Positions 1 through 9,536 of a DNA stretch of 18,644 nt are shown piece by piece. Source of the stretch: Dictyocoela muelleri (lineage: Eukaryota; Microsporidia); assembly GCA_016256075.1 (NCBI GenBank), contig SDVU01000170.1:1-18644 (forward strand), written 5' to 3'. Every line of letters begins with the position of its first letter. Within the stretch, counting starts at the first letter, position 1. The notes beneath the pieces were generated by a model that saw only the letters and a program-made list of their open reading frames with translations, did no database searches and was not told where the DNA came from. Made by a program: the position numbers and the translations under genes.

Positions 1-117
1 AGACGTAATTAAGAGGTTTGACTTTTTATTTATTTTTTAAGGTCATAATATGAAAATAAATTATTGAAAAGTATGTGGGTGCCGATCTGGCGTGGGATAT
101 GATCTGGCGTTCGACAA

Positions 118-205
118 TTATTAAAGAGTGACGTCAGCGAGATTCGAACATCGATACTTAATTTTTCATTCATGAATGTTAACCACTGAGTTATCTAGCT
201 GTCTG
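118..205 (-). repeat. tRNA-like head of dispersed repeat family, locus A
   Basis: On the minus strand this stretch reads like a degenerate tRNA. An A-box-like segment (TAACTCAGTGGTTAA, about 179-196) is followed by a B-box-like GTTCGAATC (about 141-149) and then GCTGACGTCACTCTTTAATAA. The same order, including AAGTAT before the B box and GCTGAC-TCAC-TTAATAA after it, occurs at 16549-16640 on the plus strand and, more decayed, at 4363-4445 on the minus strand. Only the head matches here; the sequence beyond it (below 110) carries GATCTGGCGT twice and does not align with the other copies. It may be a tRNA-derived short element or a tRNA pseudogene relic. Confidence 0.55.
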
Positions 206-389
206 TATATATTTTAAAAAATTAATATTATCATATTTTTAATACTTTTAATGTTCTGGGGACCGCGAAGCTGATTTTTTTTGGAACAAAGCACAAATTT
301 GAAAAAATGTTGAAAAGAACTGATATATAAGGTTACTCTATCAATATAATAATCGTTGTAATTAATTTAATAATTCTTTTAATCATTTT

Positions 390-1123
390 GGCACGTGGTT
401 TTTAGCGTAAAAACGGTTTTTAGCGCAAATTTTTTTTAACTTCAAAATGAAATATCTAATGATGAAAATAGAGAAAGAAAATTTTTAAAAATTATTTAGT
501 GGTTTAAAGACAGCAAAATAAATTGAATCGGTAATAATAATTGTTTAAAATATTATATTTACGTTAGATTAAAATAATGTCACATATATTATGATTTTAC
601 TTTAAAATCTTTTTTACAAATAATTTTGTGATGTTTAATAACATAGTACCTTTTCTCCTACTTTAAAAAAAATTAATTACATTAAAAATAAAAAAGAGGT
701 GTTTATATAAAATTTAGAGCGTGAATCCCATGTTCATTCAGACAATCCTATCACTAACAATAGCATAATCTATTAAAAAGAATAGGTATTAATTTGTAGA
801 TGCGTATCTCTCACTTGTGTTATTTATACAAAAATGAGAAATAAAGACTTTTTGATCTCATAATGCTTATATAAACCTTTATAATCATGTCGATGGGCCA
901 AATTATGTATATTCGAAAATTACTAGGAATATAGAAATTTCAAAATTTTAATTAAAAAGAAAGTGATACTATGGGCTTCTTTCGTTCACATAAATATCAA
1001 AATGCTACAATTGACATTTAAAATAAGCATTTTGTTAAAAAAAATTTGTTAAAAAATGTAAGATTTTTGCGCTAAAAACCATTTTTGCGCTAAAAGCCGC
1101 TTTTGCGCTATAGCGCAAAAGTG
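390..1123. mobile_element. Non-autonomous inverted-repeat element with TTTTAGCGCAAA ends
   Basis: The left end (390-440) contains two copies of GGTTTTTAGCG(C/T)AAA followed by a T run and AAC. The right end (about 1033-1123) carries the inverted version, with three or four copies of TTTTGCGCTAAAA, the same T/A run, and the perfect 20-base palindrome TTTTGCGCTATAGCGCAAAA at 1101-1120. No coding sequence is visible between the ends. The structure fits a MITE-like DNA element whose ends hold repeated binding-site-like units. I found no convincing target duplication, and the family is not recognised. Confidence 0.6.
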
Positions 1124-1127
1124 TTTT

Positions 1128-1613
1128 ATGAATCGACATTTGTGTTTTCAAAGAAAATATTTTTTTCAGTATTTTTAAACACCTAAATTTTTATAATTCT
1201 TCGCACCAGTATTATTTTTTAAGCAAAATATGATTACAGCCGTTCCTGCTAAAATATAAAGTCCCCATTTAAAATTGTAAGTTTGCTCTAAAAATGAAAA
1301 TCCTCACTAAAAATATAATGTTTCTTCCAAAAATAGAAAAAAAATCTTATTAAAAATTTAATATCACTTAAATAAAAAAATTAAATTCTTTAAGTATAAA
1401 CGTTTAATTATCTAGGCATAAAATTTAAAATCTTTAAAAAGTTTTTTTTTCTATTTTTTACGAAAACATTCTATTTTTAATGGAACTTTCCATTTTTAGA
1501 TGGAGCACTTGTAATCATTTTTTACTTATAAAATAATGCTGAAGCGAAGAATTATAAAAATTTTCTAAAAATACTGAAAAAGATGTTTTTTGAAAACATA
1601 AATTTCGATTCAT
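1128..1613. mobile_element. Foldback element, 486 bp with arms over 200 bp
   Basis: The left arm starting ATGAATCGACATTTGTGTTTTC is matched in reverse complement by the right arm ending at 1613. Shared blocks run far inward: CAGTATTTTTA, TTTTTATAATTCTTCGC, ATTATTTT, ATGATTACA, then about 20-base subrepeats of the type CTAAAAATGGAAAGTCC. Almost the whole element is one imperfect palindrome centred near 1371. It has no coding capacity. It begins only four bases after the end of the neighbouring element at 1123. Confidence 0.65.
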
Positions 1614-1708
1614 ATAAAAATATAATTACATTGGACAGTAAATTTAATTAGCAATACATAATTAAGTTGATTTTAACGCTTATTAAATTTAAAAAAAAAC
1701 CTTATAAA

Positions 1709-1938
1709 TTGATTATAACAATTATTAAATTGATTGCAACGATTATTAAACTGTTTGCAACGATTTTAAATTGATTGCAACAATTATTAAATTGATTGCA
1801 ACAATTATTAAATTGATTGCAACAATTATTAAATTGATTGCAACAATTATAATATTAATTGCAACAATTATTAAATTGATTGCAACAATTATAATATTAA
1901 TTGCAACAATTATTAAATTGATTGGAACAATTATTATA
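1709..1938. repeat. 21-bp minisatellite, about 11 units
   Basis: Eleven tandem units of the type TTGATTGCAACAATTATTAAA run from 1709 to 1938, all 21 bp except a 20-bp unit at 1751-1770. From 1834 to 1917 two variants alternate (ending AATA, then starting TTAATT), giving a 42-bp higher-order period. More degenerate units precede 1709. An open frame through the array would encode IATIIKL heptads, but there is no support for a real protein. Confidence 0.9.
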
Positions 1939-2714
1939 TTGATAGGGAAACCCTATAATTATCAGGGGTACAAGATAAATCACTTTTTGGAATAAAATAA
2001 ATTCTGGTAGTCCAAGAATAATTAAAGAAAGTAGTGCAATGTGGATTCTCAAACAATTTAAATTGAATTTGGAAAATAAACCCGTAATTAAAAGTGTATA
2101 CTATTTAATTTAAACTCAGAATCGCCAATGATGTTATAGGCCTGACTATATTCATCATTGATCAGGATTTCATAGCTTTATTTGATATCTGCAAATGAAT
2201 TTGCATCACCACCTCTATTAGAATGGTTAATCAGTGTTTTCTTGATGTATTCAGATCTTATTACTTTTTTTGTTTCATCTTTATTGATGCCAAGTCTTTG
2301 TTAATTTAACATAAGGGTTGTGATTTGTATTTTTTAACTAGTTTTGAAATTCTAAATTTTTAAATTAAACTTTGAAATTGAACTTTTAAATTAAACTTTA
2401 ATTAAAATTTAAAACAAACTAGGGTGAATTATACTTTGAATTAAACTTTTAAATTAAACTTTGGAGAATTGAACTTTAAATTTTGAATTTTTATTTTAAA
2501 CATATTATAACTTTTTTTTATTTAATTAAGGCAATAATCCTGTTTTTTGTTAATCAAATATAATTAGTATTATAGAAATATAAATAAAATTGTATAATAA
2601 AATCAGTATAAATTTTCTTGAACAAAAACTGATCAAAAAAAATTATAATTTTATAATATATTTCTTTCGATATATATTCGATCTTAAAAACATCAATAAT
2701 TCCTAACACAAAAT
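1939..2714. other. AT-rich spacer without recognised genes
   Basis: No gene is seen. Between about 2335 and 2500 imperfect copies of AATTAAACTTT and AATTGAACTTT recur, a low-complexity tract resembling the one upstream of the PX gene at 17760-18000. Confidence 0.5.
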
Positions 2715-2995
2715 GTTGTTTCTAATTTAAAATTTCTGATCTTCAGTTCTTGTTGTTTAAATCAGTACGTCACTCCTTTATACCAAATGGTCTAGGTGCA
2801 TACGAGATTTTCTTTTTTTTACAATGGCTTACAGAATACATGTGATTATAAGCTATTCTTTAATTTTCTAGTTTCACTGCTTTTTATTTGAGATGTATCA
2901 CTACAACAACTTTACATCTTGTAGTTTTTTTTTAGCATCATTTTTATGATAGATTGATTTTTAATCAGTTATAAAGCAATTGATCGACTATGTTT
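2715..2995 (-). repeat. Dispersed tRNA-like repeat family, locus D
   Basis: Read on the minus strand, this segment aligns in order with locus B (3985-4600): GATACATCTCAAAT matches GACACATCTCGACAAAT, followed by a variable A-rich stretch, TCACATGTAT against TCACATATAC, then ATTTGGTATAAAGGAGTGACGTA against TTTGGGTAGGTAAAAGTGATGTA. Its distal part (GATTTAAACAACAAGAACT and what follows) resembles locus E at 18290-18510 more closely. No open reading frame is associated with it. Confidence 0.55.
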
Positions 2996-3984
2996 TACTA
3001 TAAGCTAGCGTTTCTTCTATATTTCAAAACAAAGAGTTTTTGTTATAATAAATCGATAATTCGCGCTAAATCATAATGAATCTTAAATGCTATTCAAAGA
3101 TAGAAGGATGGCTTTGGTAAAAGGCCTTTGCTTACAACTTCTATAAATATTACAGATTTAAATATATTAGCAGTACACAAATATAAAGTGTATAGGTTCA
3201 TAAAAACTGAATAAACTATTAAAATCTTGACAATAAAAAATCACGAAGAATAACACGGGAATGTGACCAAATTAAAGATTATTTTGCAAAATAAAACAAT
3301 TATTTTATTTTCTTAATACTAATGAAACCCGGGTAATATTCTGTCATGAATTGAATATATGTTCTTTTTTTGCAGCAAAAAAACCAAGAAATAAAACACT
3401 GGGTGATAAAATAACACCATTTAGTGGCGTAAAAAGTTATTTGCCTTTAATAAGTATACTTGAATCATTATAAAGTTTACATAGTAGTAAAAAGTTTTAA
3501 AAATACACACGTGTAAATAATTTAAATATAATAATAATTTTTACAACAAAAAATAACTCTATTTTTCTTATAAATTCTAAAATATGTTACTTCGATTAAA
3601 CTTTACAATCATTTCAAAATCAATTTTTAAAAACGGCAGAGTTTAAATATATTAAAGTATCTCTCATTTTGTATTCATGAAGAGTAAAAGTTTATATTTA
3701 AATGTATTTGAATTTATAAAAAAAAATTGTAAACCACTAAATATGAATAGAATTGACTTTTAAAAGGCATCATTTTTTCACATAAAGAAATATTCACATA
3801 ATCAAAAATTCATGGTTTTTTTTTCCTTTTTAGGACTTTTATTTAAATCAGTGAACCAATTTGATTTATATAAGGTTTAATTATAGACCATCAAAATACG
3901 AGAAACATTCATGATGAAGCTTTACTAAACTTCATTCCTATTAAAAATATCTATAAGTAGTTTATAAAATTTTATACTTTTATA
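2996..3984. other. Spacer with nothing recognised
   Basis: About 1 kb of AT-rich sequence with no credible open frame, RNA gene or clear repeat that I could detect on either strand. Confidence 0.5.
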
Positions 3985-4600
3985 AAAATTGAACATATAT
4001 ATTACATAATGACATATCTATTATTAGAAACCAAGAGAGTTGTATCTTCCCGGTGTTTTTGGGCTTTTGTATATGTTTTTCTATAAATACATCACTTTTA
4101 CCTACCCAAAGGCTTATCCGTATATGTGATTTTTGTTTTATCAATTACTCAGCTGGATAAATGTAATTAGTAACATTCAATGATTTTTTTCTCTACTTAA
4201 TTTGTCGAGATGTGTCACCACATTCATCCCATCACCTGGAAGAAGTCTTTCAGCTAAATTGGCATATTTATCGATTCTTTATCCGCTATACCACTCTAGA
4301 ACAACTGTATATTAATACTATATTTCTATAGTTATTGATGCTTTAATTTTATTTCCAATTATTTATTAAAGAGTGACATTAGCAGTTTTGATCTCTATAC
4401 TCAAATTTTACATCCAATTGTGTTAATCACTGCTCTACGCGCCCCCTTAATTGTTTTTTATTAAACGATTGTACAGGAAAGTTCTTTTTATTTTATTAAG
4501 ATATTCGACAAAGTCTTACTATCCTATACAACACTGGATATTAGTGCTATAGTTATTGACCACTTAATGTCATCATTTGAATATTTTTGAAAATACAAGA
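3985..4600 (-). repeat. Dispersed tRNA-like repeat family, locus B (long copy)
   Basis: On the minus strand the order is: a partial unit body (about 4600-4500), a tRNA-like head (4445-4363, with AGAGCAGTGATTAAC and a decayed B box before CTGCTAATGTCACTC), a body with TATAGAAATATAG, TATACAGTTGTTC and GACACATCTCGACAAATTAAG, then a second degenerate head (about 4110-4030, GGGTAGGTAAAAGTGATGTA) ending ACAACTCTC. The same order occurs on the plus strand at 16549-17010, so both loci contain a tandem of roughly 340-bp units. No protein is encoded. It could be a long SINE-like element or a satellite derived from one. Confidence 0.65.
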
Positions 4601-5606
4601 AAGTGATGCAAACTATGATACTTAAATGTTACTTTGATATTATAATAAATACTATCATATATTTTGTATGAGAGATTAAAATGTTAAAATTGAAATATAA
4701 TTAAAATATGAAAAAATGACATTCTGATTAATCATTTTAAGACATAAAGAAACGCATATATTATAAAAATATGATGTTTAATAAAGACTTTGTTAATAAA
4801 CAATTTATTAATTATTCTAATGTTAAGCATTTACACCAAGGCGTGAAAAGGAAACTTATATCAGACAATGCTGGTAACAAAGAAACAATAAGTATAATGA
4901 AATATTATATTTGCTTTATCTTTATTCCAATTCGACAATCTAAAACATTTAACAGTTTTACCAATGAGCAATATGACCCCTATTTTTTATGAAACATAAA
5001 AGTTAGTCGTCTTTTCAAATTTTAATACAAGAATAACAAAATTTTTATTTAATTAATGCAGTTGTTTTCATTCTTAAATCGACTTTTTATTCTACATTTT
5101 TACATTATACTTTTAAATATGTATTTAAAAGCCGTAATTATCACTAATTGTTGTGTATGAGGATAAATACATTGTTTTCATGTTGTTTAAATTATTTATT
5201 TATATTTAAATTATTAACTTATCTGTGCGAAACATCGAAATTGATAACATATTAAATTTAATGATTATCACTGTTTTTTATAATTAATTATCTGAAAAGA
5301 TATCAAAAAATATTCAAGAAAAAAACAAACATGTTTACATAAAATCTATAGAAGGCCATATCACACCAGGAAATCAGACACGTTTACTGCTAAAGATGTT
5401 AAAAATAATAAAGTAAAAATTAAAAAATAATCAAAACAAAAAAATTAAATTCAGCAGAGCAACCAACTCTTGATGCTTATTATTAAATTTAAAGCATATT
5501 TAATTTAAAAAAAATCTGTCATAATCAGTCAAGCCTTCTTTCGTTGCTTTATTACTCACTTGATTATATTATAAAGGGATTCAACAGATTATGTATTCGA
5601 GCTGGT
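4601..5606. other. Spacer with only a doubtful small open frame
   Basis: AT-rich and without recognised features. A 73-codon open frame at 4771-4992 on the plus strand matches nothing I know, and I do not call it a gene. Confidence 0.45.
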
Positions 5607-5680
5607 CAATGAATTTTTAAATTCGTATTTATGACATACCGTTTCCAGTATATAATCAATCACTGACGAAGACTTGTGTG
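5607..5680 (+). repeat. 74-bp direct repeat, left copy
   Basis: This 74-bp segment (starting CAATGAATTTTTAAATTC, ending GACTTGTGTG) recurs at 6331-6404 with three mismatches. The two copies bracket the hairpin-ended element, the right copy abutting it directly. They are far too long for an ordinary target-site duplication. Confidence 0.9.
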
Positions 5681-5686
5681 ATGAAT

Positions 5687-6327
5687 GTATGGCGTCAACT
5701 CGCCTCGGGGCGAGTTGACGCCATACTTTCCAAAAATTTTTAAGGCGCTAATTCATTCTAATTTATGAAATTCAATACCTCGAAATTTTGAGGCGTAAAC
5801 TCGTCCAAATTTACGAGAAAACAACTTGTCAAAATTCTGAGGTGCCAACTCGTCAAATTTTATTGGGCTTCCACTCGTCATAAAATAATTTAATTGCTCA
5901 ATTGAATCTGATAAAAGCTCAAATATCAATGAGGAGGTGAACTTAAGGTTACCAAATGGATTATAAACACCCTACTTTATGAGAAAATCGCAATTCGTAA
6001 AAAGAAATTATTGAATTTTATTTTAAGAGAAATGCAAAATCACGAGTTATCATCAGTTATAATTTTAATAACTTTTTTAAGCTATATATGAAATTACATA
6101 AAACTTGCATATTTTGCTGCCTAAAAATTATAACTGACGAAAACCCGAGGATTGTCCTTATTCAAAATAAGAAACACTAATTTTTTTCAAATTACGATTT
6201 TTTCAAAAGTAAGGGTGTGAATACCCGTTTGAGAACATTTTTAGTTATTAATTTTTTTTTGACGTGTATGCGCATAAAAATTTTTGGCGAGTTTGGCGTC
6301 AACTCGTCTCGGGGCGATTTGACGATA
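5687..6327. mobile_element. Hairpin-ended non-autonomous DNA element
   Basis: The left end is a perfect 18-bp hairpin (5687-5726): GTATGGCGTCAACTCGCC, loop TCGG, then its exact complement. The right end (about 6290-6327) holds the matching hairpin with the same TCGG loop and two mismatches. Inverted similarity continues inward through CCAAAAATTTTTA-(A/T)-GCGC, giving ends of about 60 bp. Inside the left end, (G/C)AACTCGTC-type units recur near 5731, 5790, 5838 and 5870. An internal inverted pair TCAGTTATAATTTT / AAAATTATAACTGA lies near 6053 and 6124. No transposase is present. The hairpin-in-TIR design resembles the MULE unit at 13426-15033, but the sequence differs. Confidence 0.7.
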
Positions 6328-6330
6328 AGC

Positions 6331-6404
6331 CAATGAATTTTTAAATTCATATTTATGACATACCGTTTCCAGTATATAATCAATCACTGATAAAGACTTG
6401 TGTG
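6331..6404 (+). repeat. 74-bp direct repeat, right copy
   Basis: Near-identical to 5607-5680 (three differences) and immediately adjacent to the right end of the hairpin-ended element. Its low divergence suggests that the duplication is fairly recent. Confidence 0.9.
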
Positions 6405-7380
6405 TTAGATATTCGCCTGTCTATATTGTAAATCAGGGTTTGGCTCGGTTTTCATAATCTGAAAGATTAAAGATCAACTTTTGTCTGGTAAGACCTTGGC
6501 AAAAGCACTAGTGTTTTACTTTCTCACCTAAACTATACAAAGCCTATTATTTTACTAGAGGAAGCACTAAAGGTTTTTGAATTTTTGAATTAAACAATCT
6601 CTTATCAATATTGACCACTTATAAAAGCCCAATCTAGTATATTTTTAGAAGTTTAAAAAATTAATCTTGTAATTAGTTTCTTAATAACCTTATTTATAAA
6701 GTTAACTCTTTTTTGCACGCCTTTTTAAACATAAAATGAAGAGTGGCAACTGTGAATTTGATTATAATTCTCACTATAACTCTAAGCACTGGGAAATGCT
6801 ATAAAACAATGAAAAAATCCGAGGCAGGTGTATTTTTTATTTTCTATCCACAACCTTTAGTAATATTTCTCTAGACCTTCTCGTTCTATTTCGTGTATAA
6901 GGTACTAGCCTCATCTATACACATTAAAGTCGGCAGATTTTGGAAATTCTTATCTTGTTATAGCGCATCAAAAGACTAAAAAAGATGTTGTGTTTAAAAC
7001 GTGTGTAGATTCTCCAAACTCTCAAACTCCAAAATTGGGGGCGGGTATAAAATTGTTTTTTTTAATAATCACATTTCCCCTGGGATAAAAATTGGTCTGA
7101 TCCAATCTTTACATAATTTTAATAGAAAATTTATTCTCAATAGAAATAGTATAATACCTAAAAATTTTACTTTAAAAAAGAAAAAAGTTTAATAACGATC
7201 TTTTTTTTTTCTTAAAATCGTCACAGCTTATTATAGAATTATTATATTTTTTCAATTACGAGAACTTGACAGCATTAATTAAATGTAAGTTTAGAAAAAA
7301 GGATTAAAAGATGTTTTTTCATCTACAGAGGAAATAACCGGCATCTTTCTGATTAATAAGAATCTAAAATACACTTTACT
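6405..7380. other. Spacer, no certain gene
   Basis: No confirmed gene. A stop-to-stop open stretch at 6909-7088 on the plus strand has a rather protein-like composition (SADFGNSYLVIAHQKTKK is part of it) but no ATG and no recognised family. Two small open frames here (6192-6383 minus, 7001-7192 plus) look accidental. Confidence 0.4.
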
Positions 7381-7387
7381 CTTTTAT

Positions 7388-7515
7388 TCGGCGCCCACTC
7401 TTTTTCGGCACCTCGTTTTTTCCGGATTTTTTCAAATGAAAAATTTTTACACTTTATTTATAAAAAAACATCGTTTTTTCCGCATCCACGTTTTTTTTTC
7501 GTGCTCTTCTTTTTT
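7388..7515 (+). repeat. Degenerate short tandem repeat CGGCACCTCGTTTTTTC
   Basis: Five or six imperfect units of about 17-19 bp, each a C/G-rich core followed by a T run (TCGGCGCCCACTCTTTTT, CGGCACCTCGTTTTTTC, ATCGTTTTTTC, CGCATCCACGTTTTTTTTT, CGTGCTCTTCTTTTTT). An unrelated AT-rich stretch interrupts them at about 7427-7470. The cores faintly resemble the (G/C)AACTCG units of the hairpin element at 5687-6327. Confidence 0.5.
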
Positions 7516-7849
7516 AAATCTACAACCCATTTAAAAGGTTAGGCAAAAATAAAATAATTTAATCTCATCTATCTTTAAAAGAGAAGCTCGTGAGTATTGA
7601 ATATAAAAAAATCATAAAGATGCGGCAAATACGCGGATATCAGAAATATTTATCAATAAATACGACAAGAAAATCGACAGGGATAATATAAAGAAAAATA
7701 TAAATAATGAGGATAATATAAAGAGAGCTTTTATATAAAAAAAACGGCACTGGACTCAATCCCTAGGAATATCAAATACCCAATTTTAGATATCAGATTA
7801 TAATATTAAGTTGATATGGTTGAAAATAAAGGAGAATTTAACTAAAAAA

Positions 7850-8190
7850 TTATTGGCTGCCAAGGCTGTAACCATTTTCTAAAAATTACAATAAGTTCTG
7901 AACTGCAATTAAAGTGTGGCTTATGACACTTTTAGACTATCTAAAGGCCCCCTTAGCGATGTAAAAGGCGACATGTGATTGTACTCAAACAGTGTTCTGG
8001 TGAGATTTTTTCATTTAATTGACAAGATTTCGCCGTATTTCTTGGACATCTAAACAATAAGATTGTTGAATATGGAAAATAATGGTTTTAATTTATATGA
8101 AACTGAGTTGTTTTACAAGCTAGCTCCCTCAAAAGCTCCGTTACCCGAACTAGAAAAGGAATTAAAAGAATTAAAAAAAAGAATTACGCT
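7850..8190 (+). pseudogene. Unrecognised decayed coding region
   Basis: Protein-like sequence appears in short open stretches on the plus strand: first a Cys-x2-Cys ... Cys-Gly arrangement like a zinc ribbon (about 7855-7920), then two further stretches to 8050. The last is an ORF beginning at ATG 8072 and opening MENNGFNLYETELF, with a Lys/Glu-rich helical segment. That ORF runs to a stop at 8201, but from 8191 on its codons belong to the end of the Merlin transposon, so the original reading frame appears cut by that insertion. I do not recognise the family. It could be a host gene remnant or part of another mobile element. Confidence 0.35.
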
Positions 8191-9281
8191 GGCGCAACCG
8201 TAAAATTAGGTATTTTTTTTATACAAGGTAGAGGTTCATGAAAAATTATAAGAAAAAATTAATATTAAAAATTTAATAAAAGCAATATAGCGTTAAATTT
8301 TTATTCAAATAATATTTTTAAAATTTCAATAAATCCATTTGATATTGATTCAGGAGTTCTCTTTTTGATATAATACTTTTTAAAATAAAATTCATAAACG
8401 AAATCTTCTATATTTTCTTTTTTCACACCGCGTCGGATTTTATATTTACTTTCAAATGAGACCATAAATTTTCAATTAAATTAGTATTATAACCTTCTGC
8501 ATTTATAAAACCTTGATTATGCGGCACAATTATGTGTTCAGATCCAAATTGTCGAACCGCTAATGGATAAGATGGAAAACCATCCGAGACGATTATAGAG
8601 TTCGGTAATACGTTTCTATTTAAAATATTTAAAATAGTGGAAGCTTCTCTATTTATAGCTATTTCTAAAAAGCATAATTTGTTTTCTGTTACTTCAACTC
8701 CTCCTATTAACCATTGAATGCCTTCCATATCATCATACATACTTGAAGGACTTTTTAATAATCCGACCTTGACAAATAGAAGTCTCATCAACTTGAACAT
8801 ATACTCCCTTTCCACCTATTTTACTAAATATTTCTGTTTGTTTTTTTAATTGTTTCAATAATTATTTTCTTTAATTTATATGTTGTTTTTGAATTTATTC
8901 CAGTTAACAACTCAACTTGACAACAATCAAAATTCGCCGAAAAAGCATATACATACCTCAAAAAAATAAATAATGGTTTTTTAAAACCGTGTATAAGTGT
9001 TTTTTGTGTAAAATGTGTTTTTATACGGCAGATTTTACAAAAATAAAAATATGAATTTAATCTAGAAACATCTCTCTTCCTAACTTTAGACATGTTTCCA
9101 CATCTTTCACATTCTTCAATGTTTCTAAATACGCCGAATTGATTTAAAAATTTAATTGATTTTTCGTTATCAATGAATATTTCATCATAAATATTAAATA
9201 TTATATTATTCATAGGGGTTAAATACCTTATGCGTAAAATTTGAGATTTTTTAAAAAAATTCCAAATTTTACGTTTGCGCC
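8191..9281 (-). mobile_element. Merlin-family DNA transposon
   Basis: The ends are inverted repeats of 17 bp with one mismatch: GGCGCAACCGTAAAATT at 8191-8207 and AATTTTACGTTTGCGCC at 9265-9281. A further inverted pair, CGTAAAATTT / AAATTTTACG, lies at the right end (about 9232-9274). The element encloses one transposase gene of the IS1595/ISXO2-like (Merlin) type on the minus strand. I could not find the 8-9 bp target duplication usual for Merlin, so the exact outer boundaries are uncertain. Confidence 0.75.
8301..9213 (-). pseudogene. Merlin transposase, frameshifted
   Basis: Together the frames cover a protein of about 300 residues, normal for Merlin. The N-terminal part (9213-8824) has a zinc ribbon, CERC and CKIC. 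The catalytic domain follows: the first Asp in VQVDET (codon 8787-8789), the second Asp in SDGFPSY and the Glu in TNLIENLW, with the Asn/His context typical of the ISXO2-like domain. The C-terminal part contains RRGV and YEFYFKKYY and ends at a TAA at 8301-8303. Three frame changes break it: near 8830 beside a T7 run, near 8770, and near 8440. The start ATG at 9213 lies directly behind AACCCCT, a microsporidian-like CCC start motif. The protein would excise and insert the element by DDE chemistry; this copy is dead. Confidence 0.85.
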
Positions 9282-9536
9282 CATAAAATGTCCAAAAATT
9301 CAGTTAAATATATTTAGTATAAAACCTTTTTCACTCTTTTATAATTAACAGAGCTTCTTTAGAAAGATGCCTACCATCAAGGCGGGACCCTTGAATTGAA
9401 ATTCTAAAAAAAATAAATTAAAATAAATTAATAAATTATTATTTTTTTTAATTAAAATTAATTATAACCAATCCAATAATTTAATTAAAATATCTACAAA
9501 TATATTTTTAAATTAACATCCTACTAAAATAAAATA

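Noticed and set aside
1709-1938. Possible CRISPR array
   Set aside because: The units are contiguous with no spacers, and the context is eukaryotic.
1771-1995. 74-codon open frame of IATIIKL heptads
   Set aside because: It is the translation of the 21-bp minisatellite; a repeat length divisible by three keeps the frame open without coding.
4771-4992. 73-codon open frame with two ATGs
   Set aside because: No recognisable domain, and no CCC motif or other start signal; likely chance in AT-rich DNA.
5607-6404. LTR pair formed by the 74-bp direct repeats
   Set aside because: No TG...CA ends, no primer-binding or polypurine-like sites, and the enclosed sequence has its own inverted hairpin ends.
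6909-7088. Stop-to-stop open stretch with protein-like composition
   Set aside because: No start codon and no family recognised; not strong enough to call a gene remnant.
8182-9290. Target-site duplication of the Merlin element
   Set aside because: The bases next to the 17-bp ends (AATTACGCT and CATAAAATG) do not match.
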